Of a stretch of DNA of 64,000 nt, positions 51,957 to 60,565 are shown one piece after another; the stretch's first letter is position 1, and each line of letters opens with the position of its first letter. Source of the stretch: Lachnospiraceae bacterium 3-1 (GTDB lineage: Bacteria > Bacillota > Clostridia > Lachnospirales > Lachnospiraceae); assembly GCA_000403255.2 (NCBI GenBank), contig KE159582.1, positions 1-64,000 on the forward strand, read 5' to 3'. A program made the position numbers and the translations under genes. The notes under the pieces were generated by a model. It was not told the origin of the DNA, did no database searches, and saw only the letters and a list, made by a program, of their open reading frames with translations.

Positions 51957-52043
51957 AAGGATGCTGCTTTTGCATTCTTCATAGGTGCGATTGTAGTTTT
52001 TCTTGCACATGGTTTTTTATGTGCTATGAAAAACTTCGCACCT
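51957..52043 (-). repeat. Two-hairpin repeat, copy B
   Basis: On the minus strand it reads aggtgcgaagtttttc ... gaaaaact ... tcgcacct, then gaagaatgc-aaaagca-gcatcctt, nearly the same sequence and order as copy A. An inner stem gcacat/atgtgc is added. It lies 33-119 nt upstream of HxlR 3, in its likely 5' leader. Confidence 0.65.
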
Positions 52044-52146
52044 TACTTACTTTTTAGGAAGTATATACCCAAAAAGTGCATTCTTGTTTATTTATCTGTT
52101 TCTGCTATCATTATACTATGACCGGTCAAGTATTCAAGAAGGAAAG

Positions 52147-52165
52147 ACGAAAAGTTACTTTTCGT
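52147..52165. promoter_or_regulatory. Candidate HxlR operator upstream of nitroreductase
   Basis: Exact 19-bp palindrome ACGAAAAGT-t-ACTTTTCGT in the HxlR 3 / nitroreductase interval, 53 bp before ATG 52219. Confidence 0.65.
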
Positions 52166-52218
52166 TTTGATTTGTAGTGCCGCTGCGGCGGCATATTAAA
52201 GAAAGGAAGGATACCAAA

Positions 52219-52731
52219 ATGTCAGTATTAGATACAGCAAAGGCACGTTCTTCTGTCCGTGCCTATACGGAGCAGGCAGTGGAGGAAGAAAAACTGCAAA
52301 AGATTTTGGAGATTGCCCATGTGGCGCCAACAGCGGCAAACATGCAGCTGGTACGGCTGGTGGTTGTAAGGAGCAGGGAGGGGCTGTCGGCAGTTTCAGA
52401 ATCGGCAAATATTTATGGCGCCCCGGTAGCGATTGTGGTATGTGCAGATAAAAGCAAGGCATGGACACGTCCATTTGACGGCATGGTAACAACAGATATA
52501 GATGCCTCCATTCTGACTGACCACATGATGCTTATGGCCACGGAGCTGGGACTTGGCAGCGTATGGATTTGTTATTTTAAGCCGGATGTATTGAAACAGG
52601 GGTTAGTTCTGCCGGAAAATCTGGAGCCGATAAATATCCTTGCATTGGGATATTCAGCAGAACCGGAGGCAGACAAAGATAGGCACAGCCAGACGAGAAT
52701 ACCGATGGATGAGTTCGTGCAGTACAAATAA
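52219..52731 (+). CDS. Nitroreductase-family protein
   Basis: A 170-residue FMN-dependent nitroreductase-fold protein: TAKARSSVRAYTEQAVEEEKLQKILEIAHVAPTAANMQ (R-S-x-R and the P-T/S-x-x-N FMN-binding motif), MMLMATELGLGSVWICYFKPDVLKQ and LALGYSAEPEADKDRH. These enzymes reduce nitro or quinone compounds with NAD(P)H. ATG 52219 follows GAAAGGAAGG. Regulation by divergent HxlR 3 through the palindrome at 52147-52165 is likely. Confidence 0.88.
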   Translation: MSVLDTAKARSSVRAYTEQAVEEEKLQKILEIAHVAPTAANMQLVRLVVVRSREGLSAVSESANIYGAPVAIVVCADKSKAWTRPFDGMVTTDIDASILTDHMMLMATELGLGSVWICYFKPDVLKQGLVLPENLEPINILALGYSAEPEADKDRHSQTRIPMDEFVQYK

Positions 52732-52805
52732 GATAAAACGAAAAAATACGGATAGGCTGAAATTATTTTAAGGAAAGGAACATGCCTTGAGAATAAAGTT
52801 TCAGC

Positions 52806-53174
52806 CTATTCTTTATTATAGGGATTTACATAATCCGGGCAGAGGTATTTCTCACTCCACTCAAACATGGTTTCCAGTACAGGAAGGAAACTCTGTCCTA
52901 ACTCCGTCAGGGTGTACTCCACTTTAGGCGGTATTTCCTCATATATCTTTCTATGGATAAATCCGTCCTTTTCCAGTTCACGGAGCTGTTTTGTCAGGGT
53001 GGATTGCGTAATGCCGTCTAACCGCCGCATTAGTTCCCCAAACCGTTGTACTTTGTAAAAAGATATATACCATAATATCAGGATTTTCCATTTGCCCGCA
53101 ATACAGGACTGGAGCCTGCTCATTGGCTCACAGCGGGCAAGCTGTTTTTCTTCACTGAATTTGTTGTCTGCCAT
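52806..53174 (-). CDS. HxlR-family regulator 4
   Basis: A 122-residue regulator with Cys at about 15 and 24 (EEKQLARCEPMSRLQSCIAGKWKILILW), STLTKQLRELEKDGFIHRKI and PPKVEYTLTELGQSFLPVL. ATG 53174 follows GGGAGGG, so the longer form is rejected. It is divergent from the radical SAM gene at 53457, and it is closely similar to HxlR 5, which is likewise divergent from a radical SAM-containing operon. Copy C of the two-hairpin repeat lies upstream. Confidence 0.86.
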   Translation of the reverse strand: MADNKFSEEKQLARCEPMSRLQSCIAGKWKILILWYISFYKVQRFGELMRRLDGITQSTLTKQLRELEKDGFIHRKIYEEIPPKVEYTLTELGQSFLPVLETMFEWSEKYLCPDYVNPYNKE

Positions 53175-53203
53175 GCTTAGCCCTCCCAATATAAATAAAT
53201 TCT

Positions 53204-53292
53204 GAAGAACGCTGGTCTTGCGTTCTTCTTATGTGCAACCATAGAATTTCTTAGGCATGGTTTTTTCATGCCTTATGAAATTCTTTGCACAT
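53204..53292 (-). repeat. Two-hairpin repeat, copy C
   Basis: On the minus strand: atgtgcaaagaatttcat with inner aggcatg/catgcct, closing gaaattc...ttgcacat, then gaagaacgc/gcgttcttc. The sequence differs from copies A and B in many places, but changes occur on both sides of the stems, so pairing is kept. Confidence 0.65.
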
Positions 53293-53355
53293 TTACCTCA
53301 CCATTAGTATAGGATACACCGTATAAAAAAACAAGAACTGGCTTTTTTGCTACTA

Positions 53356-53373
53356 AGTACGAAAAAAGGTACT
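53356..53373. promoter_or_regulatory. Candidate HxlR operator upstream of radical SAM gene
   Basis: AGTAC-N8-GTACT around gaaaaaag, in the HxlR 4 / radical SAM interval. A similar acgaaaaaag...gtact string occurs at about 62284-62301 near HxlR 5. It resembles the AGTA/TACT half-sites known for YodB/CatR-type regulators. Confidence 0.55.
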
Positions 53374-53456
53374 ATCACTAAGAAAAGACAGGACTTGTGG
53401 AATCTTCCCCGGTTTGTGTAACCTTATGGCAGAACATTTTCAAAGGAGGAAAGATT

Positions 53457-54366
53457 ATGCACTATACAGGAACAATCTGGAGACCGCCTTATGAGGCAGG
53501 CTCGTTACTGCTGGAGGCGACAGCGGGATGCACCCACCATAAATGCAAATTCTGCACATTATACAATGACCTGCCTTTTTCTTTTCGGATGTCTCCATTA
53601 GAAGACATCGAGGATGATTTGCAGGAGGCGGCAAAGAGGAACCGGATGTGGGGATGGGAATGCCGGCGTGTATTTCTGACCGGAGCGAATCCATTTGTTT
53701 TGAAATTCGATCTGCTGATGGAAATTTCTGCTTTGGTAAAGAGGTATTTTCCATCTTGTGAAAGCATTGGCTCTTTTGCAAGGATTACCGATATTGGGCT
53801 GAAATCCGATGAAGAATTGCAGCGGTTAAAAAGTGCAGGGTTTGACGGACTGACGATAGGCATGGAAACGGCAGATGGGGAGGCACTGCATTTTATGAAT
53901 AAAGGCTATGGGAAAAATGACATTCTGGTGCAGAGTAGACGTCTGGATAAGGCAGGCATATCCTATAAATTTTTCTATCTGGTGGGCATATCAGGGAAAG
54001 GAAGGGGAGCAGAGGGTGCAAAAGTGACCGCAGAGGTGTGTAACCAGCTGCACCCCAAACTGGTCGGTGCCAATATGCTCACAATCTATCCGGATTCTGA
54101 ATTATATCAGGAGATCAGGAAAGGGAACTGGCAGCGGTCGGGAGAAAGGGAAAAGTACATGGAAATGAAAACCCTAGATGAAAACCCTAGATGAAAACCT
54201 TGCCATAGAGGCAGAATTTGCGGCAATGGGAGCCTCCAATGCGGTACAGCTATATGGGGTTCTCCCAAAGGATAAAGCAAAGCTGCTGGCTGTTCTGGAT
54301 GAGATTATGGGCAGTGTGGATGAGAAAGAGCTGGAGCATTACCGCAAAAATCTCCGGCATTTATAA
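53457..54366 (+). pseudogene. Radical SAM protein 1, frameshifted by 13-bp duplication
   Basis: From ATG 53457: MHYTGTIWRPPYEAGSLLLEATAGCTHHKCKFCTLY with a CX4CX2C cluster motif for the 4Fe-4S centre, FLTGANPFVL (SAM-binding glycine region), GLTIGMETAD and ANMLTIYPDSELYQEI. The frame ends at 54194 because gaaaaccctagat occurs twice in tandem (54167-54192). Removing one copy gives TLDENLAIEAEFAAMGAS and a protein ending at 54366, about 298 residues. Reaction unknown; closely related to the gene at 63273. Confidence 0.85.
54167..54192 (+). repeat. 13-bp tandem duplication inside radical SAM gene 1
   Basis: gaaaaccctagat is repeated exactly at 54167-54179 and 54180-54192. A 13-bp change shifts the frame; replication slippage could reverse it. 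Confidence 0.9.
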
Positions 54367-54379
54367 GGGGGAAAGAATT

Positions 54380-55260
54380 ATGCACTTTAGCGGACGGACG
54401 TGGAGGCCGCATTATGAGGCGGATTCCTGTATTATTGAGCTGACGGCGGGATGTACCTATGGGAAATGTAATTTTTGCAATCTGTATGAGAACGAGTCCT
54501 TTCGGATGGTTTCATTGGAACAGTTTGAGGAGGACTTGCAGGAAATCAAGGCTTGCCAGCCCCATGCAAGAAGGCTGTTCCTGACGGGGGCAAATCCCTT
54601 TGCGCTGTCCTATGAACGGTTAAAGCCCTATGTGCTGACAGTGAGGGATTACCTGATTAAATGCCAGTCCATTGCCATGTTTGCCAGTATCCGTGATATT
54701 CAGAATAAGGAGGTATGGCAGCTCCGGAAATTGCGGGCGATGGGAGTGAATGGCCTGAGCATCGGGACGGAAAGCGGGGATGATGACACCCTTGCCCTTG
54801 CCGGGAAAGGATACACGGCAGATGATATTCTAAAGCAGTGCCGGAAACTGGATGAGGCAGGCATAGAATATTATTTTGTATATATGACCGGGCTGGCAGG
54901 AAAGGGAGGCGGAACCTGCAATGCAGTAAACAGCGCCAGACTGTTTAGCAGGCTGAATCCATACTTTATTTCTGTGGATGCACTGACATTATTTCCTAAT
55001 ACCAAACTTTATGATATGGCAGGACGGGCAGTTTTATCCCGGCAGGGGAGAAAGAGAGATTGCAGGAGTTACAGGTGTTTATTCAGAATTTGCAGATCAG
55101 GACACATTTGTTTGCCAATTCTTCCTCAAATTTTTATCCATTATCTGTTTATCTGCCAAAAGAAAGGGAAAGCGCCATTTCAGAGCTGCAATATGTGATG
55201 GATCATCACAGCGAGGAGGAGATGGCGGCATATCGGGCAGGGCTGAAATCATTAGGATAA
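54380..55260 (+). pseudogene. Radical SAM protein 2, frameshifted near its 3' end
   Basis: From ATG 54380: MHFSGRTWRPHYEADSCIIELTAGCTYGKCNFCNLYENE (CX4CX2C), FLTGANPFAL and LSIGTESGDDDTLALAGKGYTADDIL. The frame derails at about 55020-55035 after KLYDMAG; a different frame then continues FIPAGEKERLQELQVFIQN and ends at 55260. A one-base deletion (or equivalent) explains it. Paralogous to genes at 53457 and 63273, but with a changed N-terminal RPHYEAD. Confidence 0.82.
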
Positions 55261-55461
55261 AAAGAAATTTTCGATGAAAGGCAGGAACTTTAAAAGACGG
55301 GTTTCTGTCTTTTTTCGTGCAAAAAGGCAGTAGAGGTAACGGAAAAATAATTTCAAAAAACAGGCTGACTTATGAAATGGAGCGCGGTATAATTTTATTA
55401 AATAAAGATAAGCATGCTATTTTTAGAATAACACAGACGATTTTTAAGGAGGCAGTTAATT

Positions 55462-56523
55462 ATGAGGAGAAAAAACAGAATAGTCATTCTCTTTGTTCTG
55501 GTGCTGCTAATGCTGATACCCGGCATGGCAGCAGAGGCAAAAACAAAGCCAAAACTGACAGCGAAGAAAAAGACAATGACCGTAGGGCAGACATATAAGC
55601 TGAAACTAAAAGGTGTACCCGGTAAAGCAAAAGTGAAATGGAAAACCAGTAAAAAATCTGTAGTTTCTATTTCTAAGCAAAAGGGAAACATCATCACTCT
55701 TAAAGCGAAGAAAAAGGGAACAGCGGTAATTACAGCTACTTATAAGAAAAAGAAATATAAGTGCAAGGTTACGGTTAAGGCAAAGGAAAAGACAGAACCG
55801 ACGGCAGATAATCCGGTATTAAACAGCAGGGATGTGACATTATATTATCTTTCTGAAGAATATAAGGGTTACATAACCTATGACAGCAGCCATCTTAGGG
55901 AATACCGTTTCCGGGTATCTGGCACAAAAAAAGAAGTGAGGGACTGGAAGATAACTGGCAAAGGGGCAGACTATTTCAGAATTACAGATTATGGGTTGTT
56001 ACAGATGGATTGGGAGCCGGCTTATGTTGAACCGTGTGTAACTGCAACGGTAACCGCCATCCTGGAGGATGGAAGAAAGCTAACGGCAACAGTGAGGGCA
56101 TATTCAGAAACGAATATCTATATAGATAAGATTTTTACAGACTTTGAAAAGCAATATATCACTTCTTCCATGACACAAAAAGAAAAAGCAGAAAAGGCAG
56201 CATGGTATATTAGCACAACCTCTGATTATGAATTATACAATCCAAACTGGTTTGATATTTTTATCAAAGGGAAAGGGGATTGTTCTGCCAGCCGCTATGC
56301 TTTGCAATATATGTGCAATCATATGGGGATTAAGGCGTCAGGTTGCAGAAATCTGGATGCACATGGGAAAACACTGGTCTATGCAGATGGTAGGTTTTAT
56401 GTAATCACTACAGGTTTTAATGAACCAAAGCCGCGGCATTATGAAATATATGAAATAAGCGGTGCCGCTTTGGAGGAACTGGCGGAACAGAATAATTTGG
56501 ATTTGGACTATTTCCGTCAATAG
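55462..56523 (+). CDS. Secreted Ig-like plus transglutaminase-like protein
   Basis: A 353-residue exported protein. A signal peptide (IVILFVLVLLMLIPGMAAEA, about 7-26) is followed by a Lys-rich BIG2-like domain (about 27-110, SISKQKGNIITLKAKKKGTA), a middle beta-rich part and a C-terminal transglutaminase-like domain (about 225-340) with GKGDCSASRYAL (Cys), NLDAHGKTLVY (His) and FNEPKPRHYEI. No wall anchor is seen. Such proteins act at the cell surface; whether it cross-links or hydrolyses is unknown. AAGGAGG precedes ATG 55462. Confidence 0.82.
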   Translation: MRRKNRIVILFVLVLLMLIPGMAAEAKTKPKLTAKKKTMTVGQTYKLKLKGVPGKAKVKWKTSKKSVVSISKQKGNIITLKAKKKGTAVITATYKKKKYKCKVTVKAKEKTEPTADNPVLNSRDVTLYYLSEEYKGYITYDSSHLREYRFRVSGTKKEVRDWKITGKGADYFRITDYGLLQMDWEPAYVEPCVTATVTAILEDGRKLTATVRAYSETNIYIDKIFTDFEKQYITSSMTQKEKAEKAAWYISTTSDYELYNPNWFDIFIKGKGDCSASRYALQYMCNHMGIKASGCRNLDAHGKTLVYADGRFYVITTGFNEPKPRHYEIYEISGAALEELAEQNNLDLDYFRQ

Positions 56524-56538
56524 AAGGGAGAGAGGATT

Positions 56539-57102
56539 TTGGATTTTATATCAAAAGAATTTCTTGATGCCCGTACCGGGGAGGCACTGGAGGCAAGGCT
56601 GCGTGACAGTGATTCATTCCGGCAGCAGGTGAAATGTCTGCATGAGGCGTCAAAAGCATTTTCAAAGGATTCAGGAATGTCAAAGAAATGCTGGAAACTG
56701 TATGACACACTGGAAAATGAGTGGTCAAAGTATAATATCATGTATGGGGAAGAATCCTACCGCCTGGGCTTTGAGGATGGTATGCAGATAGCATCAGAAA
56801 AGGAAATCCGGGCGAAAGGTTCCGTCCTGTCTTTTCAGGATATGACACATCTGGTTTATCTGTATGATGCCGTCAAAAAACTGAACATGTTCCTGCTTGG
56901 GGAATGGGATAATTACGACAGGGACAGAGGTACGTTGAAAGAGTTGGACCGGGTGTGTAAGGTAATTGAGAATGGAACCTGTGCTGAAATCAGACTGCGG
57001 GGTGAGGATGAAACCTATGAATGTCTGACCGATATTTTGGATAATTCAGGGATAGCACCGGAGGAACGGGCAAGAATGCTGACAGACTATGGCAGGGTCT
57101 AA
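56539..57102 (+). CDS. Hypothetical helical protein
   Basis: A 187-residue, mainly helical acidic protein beginning at TTG 56539 (after AGAAGGGAGAGAGGA), MDFISKEFLDARTGEALEARL. Its last 30 residues (GIAPEERARMLTDYGRV) resemble the end of the next protein (NLTPEQRADILMNGTVRIG), so the two probably share a short C-terminal module. No domain recognised. Confidence 0.6.
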   Translation: MDFISKEFLDARTGEALEARLRDSDSFRQQVKCLHEASKAFSKDSGMSKKCWKLYDTLENEWSKYNIMYGEESYRLGFEDGMQIASEKEIRAKGSVLSFQDMTHLVYLYDAVKKLNMFLLGEWDNYDRDRGTLKELDRVCKVIENGTCAEIRLRGEDETYECLTDILDNSGIAPEERARMLTDYGRV

Positions 57103-57127
57103 ACAGGAGTATGACAGAGGGGGGACA

Positions 57128-57445
57128 GTGGATAACAAAAAATCAGTGATTACATGGGAGGATTGTGTTTTGGAAAAAAAGGATATGGCATTATTGATAG
57201 AGGTGGAGGATACACTGGCTGATATGGATGAAGCGCTGGGGCGGCTTGCCGGGCATGGGCACGCAAGCGGGGAATTTATCAAGCTGGATAATGTGTTTGA
57301 TGTGATTTACCGTAATTCCCATACGGTTTATTCAGGGAATCCGGAAGAAGGACAGGAGTTGTTTTTTCAGATTTTAATGAGCCGGAATCTGACACCGGAG
57401 CAGCGGGCGGATATTCTGATGAATGGAACGGTTCGGATAGGGTAA
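57128..57445 (+). CDS. Hypothetical protein, related C-terminus to 56539 gene
   Basis: A 105-residue protein starting at GTG 57128, preceded by AGAGGGGGG; ATG 57089 is a weaker alternative. Its C-terminal part (FFQILMSRNLTPEQRADILMNG) is like that of the preceding gene. The genes lie 25 bp apart and are probably one transcript. Confidence 0.55.
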   Translation: MDNKKSVITWEDCVLEKKDMALLIEVEDTLADMDEALGRLAGHGHASGEFIKLDNVFDVIYRNSHTVYSGNPEEGQELFFQILMSRNLTPEQRADILMNGTVRIG

Positions 57446-57631
57446 TAAGATGTGGTGCAGATGGCAGAAACAGTGAAAAAGGAATAAGTGGAATTGATTA
57501 AGGAGTGATTTTGTGGAGGGAATTGCTCCTTATTTGTATTATGTTTTTTTCAGAAACCGAAAAATGAAGATATTTTACAAGACGCAGTTCATAATAAGGG
57601 GTAAAATGGGTGTGACAAGGAGGAAATCCAT

Positions 57632-58495
57632 ATGAAAAAGGAAACAAGGACAGTGGTGTATGATGATGGGTTAAGGCTGGAGGCGTACCATTTTGAGGGG
57701 ATTGTGCAACCGTTTCCCAACCACTTCCACGAACATTATGTGATTGGGTTTGTGGAGGCTGGAACACGCAGGCTTTCCTGCAGGAACAGGGAATATATTA
57801 TAGAAAAGGGCAGTATCGTACTTTTCAATCCGGGAGATAACCATGCCTGTGTGCAGAGTGACGAGGGGACATTTGATTACCGGGGGTTCAATATCGCAAA
57901 GGAGACCATGCTTAATCTGGCAGAGGAAGTCAGTGGGAAACGGCAGCTTCCGGGCTTTTCAGAGAATATCATTTATGATGATGAAGCTGCCTTCTATCTG
58001 AGGCGGCTGCATGAGATGGTTATGAAAGGAAATGATGATTTTGGGAAGGAGGAAACTTTGCTGTTCCTGATTTCACTTCTTATCCAAAATTATGGGCAAC
58101 CATTTGAAAACTGTATCCCGGAGTGTAGCGGCGAGATTGAAAAAGCCTGTGAGTATATGGAGCAGCATTTTACAGAGCGTATCTATCTGGATCAGATATG
58201 CCGTTATGCGGGGCTTAGCAAATCAACGCTGCTGCGTGCCTTTACGAAGTCAAAGGGCGTCACGCCATACCGTTATCTTGAAACAATCCGTATCAATGAA
58301 GCGAAAAGACTGTTAGCAGAGGAAGTGCCGCCTGTGGAGGTGGCTATTCGGACGGGCTTTTCAGACCAGAGCCATTTCACGAACTATTTTAACCAGTTTA
58401 TCGGGCTTGCTCCGGGCATTTACCGTGAAATTTTTTCGGAAAAGGATGGGGATGGCAGGCAGATGGAAAGGAAGAATAGATCTGATGGGAAATAG
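57632..58495 (+). CDS. AraC-family regulator 2
   Basis: A 287-residue regulator: N-terminal cupin sensor (FPNHFHEHYVIGFVEAGTRRLSCRNREYIIEKGSIVLFNPGDNHACVQ) and C-terminal double HTH (IYLDQICRYAGLSKSTLLRAFTKSKGVTPYRY; PPVEVAIRTGFSDQSHFTNYFNQFIGLAPGIYR). This arrangement is frequent next to EamA or LysE-type exporters. Its end overlaps the EamA gene by 11 nt, so it likely regulates that transporter in cis. AAGGAGG precedes ATG 57632. Confidence 0.9.
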   Translation: MKKETRTVVYDDGLRLEAYHFEGIVQPFPNHFHEHYVIGFVEAGTRRLSCRNREYIIEKGSIVLFNPGDNHACVQSDEGTFDYRGFNIAKETMLNLAEEVSGKRQLPGFSENIIYDDEAAFYLRRLHEMVMKGNDDFGKEETLLFLISLLIQNYGQPFENCIPECSGEIEKACEYMEQHFTERIYLDQICRYAGLSKSTLLRAFTKSKGVTPYRYLETIRINEAKRLLAEEVPPVEVAIRTGFSDQSHFTNYFNQFIGLAPGIYREIFSEKDGDGRQMERKNRSDGK

Positions 58496-59384
58496 GAGGA
58501 TAGCCGGGCATTTGGCAGCAGTGTTTACTATACTTATATGGGGAACGACCTTTATATCCACCAAAGTCCTGCTGGAAGATTTCATGCCGGTGGAAATTCT
58601 GTTTTTCCGTTTTGTAATGGGATTTGTAGCATTGTTTCTGGTCTGCCCACATCGGCTGAAAGCTGCGGACCACAGGCAGGAGATAACTTTCGTTCTGGCT
58701 GGGCTGTGCGGGGTTTGCCTGTATTATCTGCTGGAGAATATCGCCCTCACTTATACAATGGCTTCTAATGTGGGTGTCATCATATCAGTTGCACCATTTT
58801 TTACAGCGGTGCTGTCACATCTGTTCATGAGGTCAGAAGGGAAACTCAGGATAAACTTCTTTATTGGTTTTGTGGTGGCGATGGCTGGTGTTTCCCTTAT
58901 CAGTTTTAACGGCCGGGAACTGGAACTGAACCCTATGGGGGATATCCTGGCGGTTCTGGCGGCTTCCCAGTGGGCATGTTATTCCATACTCACAAGGAAA
59001 ATCAGCAGTTTTGGTTATCCGGTCATTCTTACCACACGCAGGACATTCTTTTATGGCATTCTTTTCATGGTTCCGGCATTGTTCTTTTTTGATTTTAAGA
59101 TTGGAGCCAAGCGGTTTACTGATATGACGGTTCTGTTTAATCTTCTGTATCTAGGGCTTGGGGCGTCGGCACTCTGTTTTGTCACATGGAATGTTGCGGT
59201 AAAAGTGCTGGGTGCAGTTAAGACAAGCGTTTATATCTATATGGTTCCCGTGATAACGGTTGTGACATCTGTGCTTGTGCTGAATGAGCCGGTAACATGG
59301 GTTTCCGTAGCGGGAACGGTTTTAGCAGTCGCAGGGCTTTCCCTTTCTGAGTATCATGGAAAGGGGCGTGAGTTGGATGAATGA
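58485..59384 (+). CDS. EamA/DMT-superfamily transporter
   Basis: A 299-residue protein with ten membrane segments and two EamA repeats, starting MGNRRIAGHLAAVFTILIWGTTFISTKVLLEDF and having YYLLENIALTYTMASNVGVIISVAPFF and the second repeat PMGDILAVLAASQWACYSIL. These transporters export metabolites or amino acids. ATG 58485 follows AAAGGAAG. Translational coupling with AraC 2 suggests that the inducer of AraC 2 is the substrate. Confidence 0.88.
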   Translation: MGNRRIAGHLAAVFTILIWGTTFISTKVLLEDFMPVEILFFRFVMGFVALFLVCPHRLKAADHRQEITFVLAGLCGVCLYYLLENIALTYTMASNVGVIISVAPFFTAVLSHLFMRSEGKLRINFFIGFVVAMAGVSLISFNGRELELNPMGDILAVLAASQWACYSILTRKISSFGYPVILTTRRTFFYGILFMVPALFFFDFKIGAKRFTDMTVLFNLLYLGLGASALCFVTWNVAVKVLGAVKTSVYIYMVPVITVVTSVLVLNEPVTWVSVAGTVLAVAGLSLSEYHGKGRELDE

Positions 59385-59451
59385 GTCAGCGGTAAGGCTG
59401 GAAGAACAGATTTATGGTAATTAGTCTCAAATGAATAGGAGGGTTTGAATA

Positions 59452-59874
59452 ATGGATTTACAGAATGGAAAATGTGTCATGGTAATTGATGAAAGCCTGC
59501 CGCTTGGTATCATTGCAAACACGGCGGCAATTATGGGGATCACGATGGGAAAACAGATGCCGGAGGTTGTTGGTGCAGATGTATATGATAGGACAGGAAA
59601 TGAACATTTGGGGATTATCGAGTTTCCGGTGCCAATCTTAAAGGGAAACGGGGAGGTCATCAAAACGATCCGTGAAAGGCTGTATGAACCGGAATTTTCC
59701 GATTTGACGGTGGTGGATTTCTCGGACTTGGCGCAGGGGTGCAAAACCTATGATGAATTTATTGAAAAAATGAAAGATGTATCAGAAACGGGGCTGAATT
59801 ATTTGGGGATTGCCATCTGTGGGCCGAAAAAGAAGGTCAACAAATTAACCGGAAGTATGGCATTGTTGAGATAA
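59452..59874 (+). CDS. DUF2000 family protein
   Basis: A 140-residue protein, MDLQNGKCVMVIDESLPLGIIANTAAIMGITMG, followed by LGIIEFPVPILKGNGEVIKTIRE and LNYLGIAICGPKKKVNKLTGSMALL. It matches DUF2000, a peptidyl-tRNA hydrolase II-like fold of unknown function often found with AraC regulators and EamA transporters. GGAGGGTTTG precedes the ATG. Confidence 0.85.
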   Translation: MDLQNGKCVMVIDESLPLGIIANTAAIMGITMGKQMPEVVGADVYDRTGNEHLGIIEFPVPILKGNGEVIKTIRERLYEPEFSDLTVVDFSDLAQGCKTYDEFIEKMKDVSETGLNYLGIAICGPKKKVNKLTGSMALLR

Positions 59875-59944
59875 AAAATTCTTTCCTTTCGCCTGCTTGT
59901 ATGTTATAATATATTATATATGCAAAAACATACAAGGGGGCGTC

Positions 59945-60502
59945 ATGGAACAGGTTTCATTAAAGATAGGAGAACGTCTGAAAGAAATCCGTAACACAAG
60001 GCATCTTACGCTGGATGAGGCTGCGGAGCTGACGGGAGTAAGCAAGCCGATGTTAGGGCAGATTGAGCGGGGGCAGTCCTCGCCCACCATTAACGTATTG
60101 TGGAAAATCTCAACGGGGCTGAAGATACCGTTATCCTTTTTCTGCAGGCAGCCAGAAACAGAGTATACGGTTGCCGGGCTTTCGGAAAAAGAAATGATTA
60201 CGGAGGAAGATGGGGGAATGAGGGCGTACCCGTTATTTCCTTTTGATCCGGCAAGGAATGTGGAAGTGTTCTATATTGAGTTCGATGCAGGAGTGCAGCA
60301 TGATTCCATGCCTCATGTGGAGGGTGTGGAAGAATATATTTTTTTAGTGCAAGGGGCATTGAAAATGATAATCGGGGGAAAGGAAGTTGTTTTGCAGGAA
60401 AAGCAGTCCATACGGTTTGGGGCAGATATTTCCCATACATACCATAATGTTTCAGATGAAGTGTGTACTGTTTACAACGTGATTTTTTATCCAGATAATT
60501 AA
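59945..60502 (+). CDS. XRE HTH plus cupin regulator
   Basis: A 185-residue regulator with an N-terminal HTH (GERLKEIRNTRHLTLDEAAELTGVSKPMLGQIERGQSSPTINVLWKISTGL, about 8-58) and C-terminal cupin (VEGVEEYIFLVQGALKMIIGGKEVVLQEKQSIRFGADISHTYHN). Proteins of this design sense small molecules. ATG 59945 follows AAGGGGG; the longer upstream reading has no ribosome-binding site. The gene is followed by a multi-hairpin leader and an MBL hydrolase. Confidence 0.9.
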   Translation: MEQVSLKIGERLKEIRNTRHLTLDEAAELTGVSKPMLGQIERGQSSPTINVLWKISTGLKIPLSFFCRQPETEYTVAGLSEKEMITEEDGGMRAYPLFPFDPARNVEVFYIEFDAGVQHDSMPHVEGVEEYIFLVQGALKMIIGGKEVVLQEKQSIRFGADISHTYHNVSDEVCTVYNVIFYPDN

Positions 60503-60503
60503 A

Positions 60504-60557
60504 GGAGGAGAAATCCTCCCAAAGACAGGAGGAAAAATCCTCCAAAAGATAGGAGGA
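60504..60557 (+). promoter_or_regulatory. Alternating SD/anti-SD leader of MBL hydrolase 3
   Basis: Three GGAGGA units (60504-60509, 60528-60533, 60552-60557) alternate with two exact complements TCCTCC (60514-60519, 60538-60543). Units one and two form GGAGGA hairpins with loops gaaa and aaaa; the third is the ribosome-binding site of ATG 60566. TCCTCC could mask that site. Confidence 0.65.
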
Positions 60558-60565
60558 TTAGTAAA

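Noticed and set aside
58092-58316. Small forward frame inside AraC regulator 2
   Set aside because: It overlaps a complete AraC gene in another frame and has no family match.
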